A stretch of 64,000 nucleotides of DNA. It comes from Flavobacteriaceae bacterium PS02336. GTDB lineage: Bacteria > Bacteroidota > Bacteroidia > Flavobacteriales > Flavobacteriaceae. Positions 58,801 to 64,000 of the stretch are shown one piece after another. The stretch lies in the NCBI GenBank assembly GCA_029960065.1, contig JASCOF010000004.1, forward strand, positions 1 to 64,000, written 5' to 3'. The notes beneath the pieces are model-generated. The model made no database searches, was not told where the DNA came from, and worked only from the letters and a program-made list of their open reading frames with translations. A program made the translations under genes and the position numbers. The first letter of the stretch is position 1; every line of letters starts with the position of its first letter.

Positions 58801-61800
58801 CGTCATCTCAAAACCTAATTTTGTTTTATAGATTGCACTATTGTAATTGTAACGATTTACATTTAACGGATTCCAGTCTTCTTTTGCAAATTGATCTAAA
58901 GAGCTGTCGTACATAGATGCCAATACTTCTGCTTCATTTTTTGTATAAAGACTATTTAATTTGAATGACCAGTTTTCTGCAGTTCCAGGTTGTAACTTGC
59001 TTCTAAAACTTTCTACGCTCCATTCTAATTTTGGCTGTTGTGTTTTTAGAGTAACAGAAAGATCAGTTGTAAAAGAATCATTTTCAAAAACACTTTCAAA
59101 TGTTAATCGTACTTGATTTTCGAATTCATTTTTTACAGGTAATTTAATCGTTGTTGCGTGGTTTTGTAAATGAATATTATTTTCAAAATAAACTTTGCTA
59201 TTATAATTTCCATTAGCTGTAATGTGTAATTCTGGTATAACCGATGATAGTTTTACAAGAACAAAACCATCTTTTTTCGGATCATTATTCAGCTGTTCGG
59301 CAGTAAATAATTTACTTGGATCAAATTTGTCTTTACTTTGTTTAAGACTAAAATTCGTAGTAGTTTCTATCGGATTATCAAAACTGTCTTTGGCAGAGAA
59401 TACAATTTTGTAATTTCCAGATTTATAATTTGAAATAAAATCGAGTACTATTTTTTTGTCTTTTTGAGTGTCGATGTTTTTTGAAAACAATAAAGTTTTG
59501 TTAGATTTTGAAAGTGTATCTTCTTTTAAAATTTCATAAGGAAACAGTTTCTCAAGTTCTTGGGCTGAAATAGTTTGAACTTCGGGTTCGTCTAAAACTC
59601 TGTTTTTGAATTTAGTAGAAAACGGACTTACAAAATATAATTTAATTTCGCCTTTTGCAGCTAAAAATTCCCCGTTTAAATTGGTACTGTTTAAAATTAT
59701 TTCGTTTTTATTTTTGGTTTCAATTTTATTCGGAATCTGAGCGTTTAAGATCAAATCATGATAGCCAACTTTTACAGTTGTTTCTGCCGAATGTGTTTCT
59801 CCGTTTATATCTGTAACGGTAGCTTCAATTTTATAATTAAAAACAGGTAATTGTTCTTTAAGGTTGTTTTTCGGTGGTAGTGCAGTAAAATCAATGCTAA
59901 ATTTACCTATTGCATCAGTTTTTGTTTCACCGACAGCTAAAGTTTCATTATTATCTCCTCCATAATAATTTCTATAAAAAGTGGTGTATCTGGTTACAGA
60001 ATATTTTACAATTGCGTCAGAAATATTGCTTCCTGCAAAAGCTATTGCGTTTCCTTTAACCTTGATTGGCTGGTTCAATTGAAAGCTTTCTTTTTTAGGA
60101 TCAAAAGTAACTTCAAATTTTGGACGTTTATATTCCTCCACAATAAAGTATTGGGTAGCGTTTTCTAATTGTACATTATTCCAGAAATCAATATTGCTGT
60201 CTGCGATTTTATCTGGTCTTTGTGCTTTAATATGAAAAGAACCTGTCAATCCGTTTTTAGGCAATGTAAATTCACCAGAAAAGGAACCATATTCATTCGT
60301 TTTTACGTCAAATTCTTTTATGTTTTGATAATTAACATCTGTAACCAGAATTTTGAATGATGTATTTGCGTTAATGCTAGTTTTGTTATTATTTTTTTGA
60401 ATAGCAATTCCTTTATAATAAACTGTCTGGCCAGGTCTGTAAATAGCGCGGTCTAGATAAAACTGAACTTTACCGCTTGGTTTTTCATCGCTGGAAAGTT
60501 TATAGATTTCTGTATTTTGAATATAATTTTTGTGAAATACAATCGTGTCATTATCTTTTGAAAGTTTAACTACACCATAGTATGAATCATTATTAGAAAC
60601 TTCAAAAGATGCTTTTCCACTTGCATCTGTTTTTACAATTTTAGTAGCAAATTCAATAGTAACATTTTCGAGAGGTTTTCCTGTTTTTCGATGCAGAACC
60701 TGATAGGTTTCGGTTTGGTTATTTTTAGAAACAAGAGTAGACAAATTTGAAACCGTGATAATTTGATAACCTTCTGCTTTTTTGTTTTTTATTTCAGAAT
60801 CGCTTTCTACATAAACCAAATAATGTCCTATTGCTAGTTTTGGCAATATTATTTCTGTAGACGATTCGTAATAATCATTTTTGTTCGGAAGATTGTAAGT
60901 TTCAGAACTAATTTTAGTTTGTTTTTTAAGAATTGAATTTACTAAACTGTCTTTTTTGATTTCAGATAAATCATAAAAATCAACTGTTTTAGATTGCGCA
61001 ATTTTGTAAAAAGATACGACGGCATTATTTACGTTTTTGAAACGAATTAAAGCTCTAGTATTTTCGTTTTCGTACCTATTTTGCAGAAGTTCAATCGACA
61101 ACTCTTTATTAAGAATCTGTTTTTTCTGTATTGAAGCAATTTTTGCAGTATTCGATTTGTCATTAATTTTTATGATTTCATCTAGAATAACAAGCGCTTC
61201 AATGTTATTATTTGGCTTTGTTTTTTTTGAAGCATTATCGGTTAAAATAGTGGCTTTGTCTAATTTAATATCTTGAATAAGATCTTTATCCTGAACTTGT
61301 TTTTCGAGTTTTTCTAAAAATGCATAGTAATCAAAAGGGTCTTTTGTTAGATAAGTATAACAAAATTTTGCACGGTCAAATTGATTTTTGAGTGAAGGCT
61401 TATTTGTTTCTTTTTTTTGATACAAAGACAACACTTTTTTGATGTTTGCATCTTCGACAAAATCAAGATTGAGTTTTGTAAACAATTCAGAGTTTCCTAA
61501 TAACTGTTCTTTATAAGTTAAGAAATCACTGATTCGAATATCCCAGCTGTTTATTTTTTCTGTATAAAATTCGATGTTTTCTTTTAGTAAAAAATCCCAT
61601 AAAGTTTCTTCTCTAAATTTTTCTAAAGATGAAAATTCAAAAATAGCTTCATATTTACTTAATGGTGTTGTTTTTAATACAGCTTCATTTTCTAATGTTT
61701 TTTCAAAAGCGAGAACAATATCTTCTTCTGTTATATCAATTTGAGGAACATAATCTGAATGTGGAATTTCTACAGAATCAATCGCGGTGTCGCCATAATC

Positions 61801-62220
61801 TGCAACAGCAGCAGAATCAACAACAGCCGCAGCTTCGTCAACCGCTACTGCAGTTGAATCCAGTACAATAGTGTAATCATAATCAGAATAATCTTTTAGG
61901 TATTTAGCGTAAATTAAATTTAAAATTGCTTTTGAAGGAATAGATACGCGATTAATATCGGTTTTAAGATTTTCGATAATTTTACTTTTTGAATTTTCAT
62001 CGAGTACCTGCAAATATTTTGACTGATAAAAGAAGGATTTTATCATCTGTACTTCATCTTTTTTGGATACAGCTCTTTTGTAGATTTTGGCTACAACTTC
62101 ATTTGCCGATTTTATTTTGCCTTCGTTTTCGAATGATATGGCTTTAGACCATTTTTTATCATTCTGTTGTCCAAAAATTACTGAAGAGATTAATAAGAAT
62201 ACAAAAAGTATATTTTTCAT
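55873..62220 (-). CDS. Alpha-2-macroglobulin family protein with a TonB-plug-like segment
   Basis: A 2115-residue exported protein; the signal peptide covers about residues 1-17. A helical N-terminal region (about 20-400) is followed by macroglobulin beta domains; DRAIYRPGQTVYYKGIAIQK is the typical A2M_N word. Residues about 1265-1330 hold a segment like the plug of SusC receptors (YIIDGEISS, then YGSRGKDGAIIVTT). The A2M core (LTAWKLRLLAHNKDAVSGYL) and an alpha-alpha barrel follow. The thioester motif CAEQ is present (Cys1571), so it could trap proteases. Small acidic Ala/Val-rich tract near residue 130. No signal Cys, so not a lipoprotein. It stands alone; no penicillin-binding pbpC gene is adjacent. 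Confidence 0.9.
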   Translation of the reverse strand: MKNILFVFLLISSVIFGQQNDKKWSKAISFENEGKIKSANEVVAKIYKRAVSKKDEVQMIKSFFYQSKYLQVLDENSKSKIIENLKTDINRVSIPSKAILNLIYAKYLKDYSDYDYTIVLDSTAVAVDEAAAVVDSAAVADYGDTAIDSVEIPHSDYVPQIDITEEDIVLAFEKTLENEAVLKTTPLSKYEAIFEFSSLEKFREETLWDFLLKENIEFYTEKINSWDIRISDFLTYKEQLLGNSELFTKLNLDFVEDANIKKVLSLYQKKETNKPSLKNQFDRAKFCYTYLTKDPFDYYAFLEKLEKQVQDKDLIQDIKLDKATILTDNASKKTKPNNNIEALVILDEIIKINDKSNTAKIASIQKKQILNKELSIELLQNRYENENTRALIRFKNVNNAVVSFYKIAQSKTVDFYDLSEIKKDSLVNSILKKQTKISSETYNLPNKNDYYESSTEIILPKLAIGHYLVYVESDSEIKNKKAEGYQIITVSNLSTLVSKNNQTETYQVLHRKTGKPLENVTIEFATKIVKTDASGKASFEVSNNDSYYGVVKLSKDNDTIVFHKNYIQNTEIYKLSSDEKPSGKVQFYLDRAIYRPGQTVYYKGIAIQKNNNKTSINANTSFKILVTDVNYQNIKEFDVKTNEYGSFSGEFTLPKNGLTGSFHIKAQRPDKIADSNIDFWNNVQLENATQYFIVEEYKRPKFEVTFDPKKESFQLNQPIKVKGNAIAFAGSNISDAIVKYSVTRYTTFYRNYYGGDNNETLAVGETKTDAIGKFSIDFTALPPKNNLKEQLPVFNYKIEATVTDINGETHSAETTVKVGYHDLILNAQIPNKIETKNKNEIILNSTNLNGEFLAAKGEIKLYFVSPFSTKFKNRVLDEPEVQTISAQELEKLFPYEILKEDTLSKSNKTLLFSKNIDTQKDKKIVLDFISNYKSGNYKIVFSAKDSFDNPIETTTNFSLKQSKDKFDPSKLFTAEQLNNDPKKDGFVLVKLSSVIPELHITANGNYNSKVYFENNIHLQNHATTIKLPVKNEFENQVRLTFESVFENDSFTTDLSVTLKTQQPKLEWSVESFRSKLQPGTAENWSFKLNSLYTKNEAEVLASMYDSSLDQFAKEDWNPLNVNRYNYNSAIYKTKLGFEMTYLSVENLNERLPFSRITNEEIRLKWFGFNFYNSRYGQALGITIADIKDKKVGSETIKGDPDAVLTVDEPIGAGTVNEIVVDSAAANVSMVKFVKPIVAYAQETTKNSEYYYQTNKIKFIPGKKIISGLTSIAIDSSILYIIDGEISSQINFEKINPEDLLSIDYLAPKEASLAYGSRGKDGAIIVTTQKAMQALTQVKARKNLSETAFFFPNLKTDSKGKVSFNFTSPEALTAWKLRLLAHNKDAVSGYLEKSVITQKELMVMPNFPRFFREKDTVVISAKISNVTAEAKTGIASLQFFDAVTMQAIDAKMLNVKNIKNFTISPYGNTTANWTITIPEGLQGIQYKIVAKAGNFSDGEENILPVLTNNMLVTESIPIWVRENSSKEYTFENLKNNNSTTLKNHQFTLEYTSNPTWIAIQSLPYLMEYEHECAEQTFARYYANALATEIISSNPKIATVFEDWRKNGKPTSKLEENEELKSLILAETPWFNDAQDEDEKKKTLALLFDLEKMKTSQVATFEKLKQKQKSSGGFSWFDGGFESEYITRHILAGLGHLEKLTKNDISKIDEITKTGIPFLDNKFLEYHQTRTKNVKATDKLIWINPYSDLHYLYTRSFYLEKYPISDTLKKATKLYLETAKKDWLNYSLYEKGLAALTLNRFGEKESAKKILESLKETSSNNEDWGMYWIANKAGWYWYQAPIETQALLIEAFAEVNNDTKSVDAMKVWLLKNKQTKNWPTTKSTTEAVYALLMQGTDWISVKDNTVIKLGDEKIITKKLAENEKEAGTGYIKLNWKAEEVKKEMASIKIQNKSNVLAFGGIYWQYFEDLDKIKNNTGSVLSVSKELYLKKNILKGDQLQRITSKTPLKTGDLVTVRLIITAKEDSEYIHLKDMRASCFEPVNVLSEYQYKDRLGYYISTKDAATHFFFDQINKGTYVLEYDIRVNNSGEFSNGITTIQSMYAPEFASHTKGIRVKVN

Positions 62221-62370
62221 AAGAAAGTTTTAATCTTTAGATGAATTAATTTGCTGATTGGTTGGAAAGATTTAAAAATTATTTTTAAAAATAATTTTCG
62301 TACAAATTAATAATTTATTTTCAAAACCAAATAGAGCATACTATATTTCCTTATTTTTGAAAAATAATTA

Positions 62371-62440
62371 ACCGGTTTAATCGTTGAATTGTGTATTCGT
62401 TTAATCGAATAAACGATTCAACATCTAAACGATTCAACGT
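62371..62440. repeat. Inverted and tandem AACGATTCAAC words before mpl
   Basis: GTTTAATCGTTGAATTGTG and GTATTCGTTTAATCGAATAAACGATTCAAC-type words can fold on each other, and AAACGATTCAAC is repeated directly. They lie within 75 bases upstream of the mpl start and may cover its promoter. Confidence 0.6.
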
Positions 62441-62445
62441 ATTCA

Positions 62446-63801
62446 ATGAAGACACATTTCATCGCCATTGGCGGAAGCGCAATGCACAATCTGGCATTAG
62501 CATTACATAATAAAGGATATCAGGTTACAGGAAGCGACGATGCTATTTTTGAACCTTCAAAATCAAGATTAGAGAAAAAAGGAATTCTTCCTGCCGAAAT
62601 GGGTTGGTTTCCAGAAAAAATAACTGCTGATATTGACGCCATTATTCTAGGAATGCACGCAAAAGCAGATAATCCTGAATTGTTGAAAGCGCAGGAATTA
62701 GGTTTGAAAATCTATTCGTATCCTGAATTTTTATACGAACAATCTAAAAATAAAACACGTGTTGTAATTGGCGGTTCTCACGGAAAAACTACCATTACTT
62801 CGATGATTTTGCATGTAATGCATTATCATAATATTGCTGTAGACTATATGGTGGGAGCACAATTGGAAGGTTTCGATACAATGGTTCATTTAACTGAAGA
62901 AAATGATTTCATGGTTTTAGAAGGTGATGAATATTTGTCTTCTCCAATTGACAGACGTCCGAAGTTTCATTTATACCAGCCAAATATTGCTTTGATTTCT
63001 GGAATTGCTTGGGATCATATTAATGTTTTTCCAACGTATGAAAACTATGTGGAACAATTTGAGATTTTTATTCAAAAAATTACAAATGGAGGCATTTTGG
63101 TTTACAACGAAAATGATCCAGAAGTAAAACGTGTTTCTGAAGCAGCAACAAATCCGATTAGAAAAATTGCGTATTCGACTCCAGAATATTCGGTAAGTGA
63201 CGGTGTAACTTTATTAAAAACCCCAGAAGGCGATATGCCAATTGAAGTTTTTGGAGCACACAACTTAAATAATCTTGCCGGAGCAAAATGGATCTGCCAG
63301 AATATGGGTGTTGATGAAGAAGATTTTTACGAAGCAATTGCAAGTTTTAAAGGCGCTTCTAAACGTTTAGAAAAAATTGCCGAAGGAAAAGGAAAAGTGG
63401 CGTACAAAGATTTTGCGCATTCGCCAAGTAAAGTGGCTGCAACTACAAAGGCGGTAAAAGAGCAATATCCGAACAGAACTTTGGTGGCTTGTTTAGAACT
63501 TCATACATATAGCAGTTTAAATGCGGCGTTTTTAAAAGAATATGAAGGCGCTTTAGAATATGCAGATGTTGCTGTTGTTTTTTATTCGCCAGATGCAGTA
63601 AAAATTAAACAGCTGGAAGAAGTGACTTACGAGCAGATTGCAACTGCATTTAACAGAAAAGATTTGATTATTTATACCAATCCAGCTGAATTTAAAGAAT
63701 ATTTATTCAACTTAAATTTAGATAATTCGGCTCTTTTATTGATGAGTTCAGGAAATTATGGAGGTCTAAATTTTGATGAAGTAAAAGGTTTGATTAATTA
63801 A
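62446..63801 (+). CDS. mpl: UDP-N-acetylmuramate:tripeptide ligase, Mpl type
   Basis: Mpl joins recycled L-Ala-D-Glu-mDAP to UDP-MurNAc. The 451-residue Mur-ligase has IGGSAMHNLALALHNKGYQV (Rossmann part) and the P-loop VIGGSHGKTTITSMIL. VLEGDEYLSSPIDRRPKFHL, GIAWDHINVFPTYENYVEQF and KDFAHSPSKVAATTKAVKEQ follow. The DEYLSSPIDRRPKF word fits Mpl rather than MurC. The exact peptide substrate is inferred. Confidence 0.9.
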   Translation: MKTHFIAIGGSAMHNLALALHNKGYQVTGSDDAIFEPSKSRLEKKGILPAEMGWFPEKITADIDAIILGMHAKADNPELLKAQELGLKIYSYPEFLYEQSKNKTRVVIGGSHGKTTITSMILHVMHYHNIAVDYMVGAQLEGFDTMVHLTEENDFMVLEGDEYLSSPIDRRPKFHLYQPNIALISGIAWDHINVFPTYENYVEQFEIFIQKITNGGILVYNENDPEVKRVSEAATNPIRKIAYSTPEYSVSDGVTLLKTPEGDMPIEVFGAHNLNNLAGAKWICQNMGVDEEDFYEAIASFKGASKRLEKIAEGKGKVAYKDFAHSPSKVAATTKAVKEQYPNRTLVACLELHTYSSLNAAFLKEYEGALEYADVAVVFYSPDAVKIKQLEEVTYEQIATAFNRKDLIIYTNPAEFKEYLFNLNLDNSALLLMSSGNYGGLNFDEVKGLIN

Positions 63802-63831
63802 AGGAATTAGTCAATTAGAAAATTTGATAAT

Positions 63832-63866
63832 TAGCCGATTGTTAGAAAACAATCGGCTTTTTTTTG
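63832..63866. terminator. Terminator between mpl and DUF1287 gene
   Basis: AGCCGATTGTT/AACAATCGGCT with a four-base loop, then eight or more T residues. Confidence 0.92.
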
Positions 63867-63896
63867 ATTGGAATTTGGAATTTTTATATTGGAAAT

Positions 63897-64000
63897 TTAC
63901 TTCCCATATTTGAAATGTCCAACGATTTTATATTCAAACAAACAATCTTCTAGAACTTGCCCGCCTCCGATGTTGTGAACGATTAAATTTCGTTTTCCAT
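63897..64000 (-). CDS. C-terminal end of a DUF1287 protein (partial, runs off the window)
   Basis: The last 33 codons of a minus-strand gene are visible up to TAA at 63897-63899. The end reads LIVHNIGGGQVLEDCLFEYK followed by GHFKYGK. This closely resembles the DUF1287 (YijF-like) C-terminus with its VHNIG-G and GHY-Y words. Members are predicted periplasmic NlpC/P60-like proteins of unknown activity. The start lies outside the window. Confidence 0.75.
   Translation of the reverse strand, partial: GKRNLIVHNIGGGQVLEDCLFEYKIVGHFKYGK

Overview
The window is chromosomal DNA from a member of the Bacteroidota, most likely a Flavobacterium of the F. johnsoniae type (genus inferred from gene content, not searched). 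The pointers are AT-rich sequence, weak or absent Shine-Dalgarno sites, many copies of the Bacteroidota -7 promoter element TAnnTTTG, an S46 dipeptidyl-peptidase, Bacteroidota-style TonB/ExbB/ExbD and TonB-dependent receptor genes, GbsR/MarR and Crp/Fnr regulators of Bacteroidota size, and intergenic long palindromes. The window opens in the 5S gene that ends an rRNA operon and closes inside a DUF1287 gene.

Layout. 1-150: 5S rRNA and its terminator. 0.4-12.6 kb: an accessory-looking stretch of mostly single genes, with a Crp/Fnr regulator, a stand-alone lpxA, a DUF1801/YdeI protein, an EamA exporter, an acyltransferase-3, an AraC regulator with a membrane sensor half, a serine hydrolase, a second adenylate-kinase-like gene, a ChaN/EreA-like anchored protein, MerR and XRE regulators, a DUF6090-like membrane protein and a lipoprotein. 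Many are closed by near-identical AAACTCC...GGAGTTT terminators. 12.8-16.8 kb: tRNA-Val, folC, exbB-exbD and a convergent tonB. 17-23 kb: a Glu/Leu-type dehydrogenase, a chalcone-isomerase-like protein, an acyl-CoA dehydrogenase, an M28 peptidase, an SDR and a SprT-like protease. 23.3-27.5 kb: an envelope-lipid group (mlaF-mlaE, GT2, methyltransferase, KAS III). 28-32 kb: gcvP and a UbiA-like membrane protein.

32.7-37.0 kb holds the most interesting unit. A GbsR/MarR regulator is followed by a co-oriented run of a small membrane protein, DUF2071, a DCC thiol-disulfide protein, a TIGR01777 epimerase, a second membrane protein and an SRPBCC protein. Several of these overlap by ATGA. Two near-identical 24-bp palindromes (AACTTTCA-N8-TGAAAGTT) occur here, one over the regulator's own -33 box and one before the next gene. 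This predicts an autoregulated operon of unknown function.

37-64 kb is mostly housekeeping: an NhaP-type antiporter, hicAB, sanA, an M3 peptidase, purK-purE, a TonB-dependent receptor, a sugar dehydrogenase lipoprotein, the hpt-adk-CNNM-obgE run, a DPP7-type S46 peptidase, a 2115-residue alpha-2-macroglobulin carrying a TonB-plug-like segment and a thioester motif, and mpl.

Gaps between genes are rich in large imperfect palindromes of 60-200 bp, some dispersed in several copies. I saw no CRISPR array, prophage, transposase or integrase.
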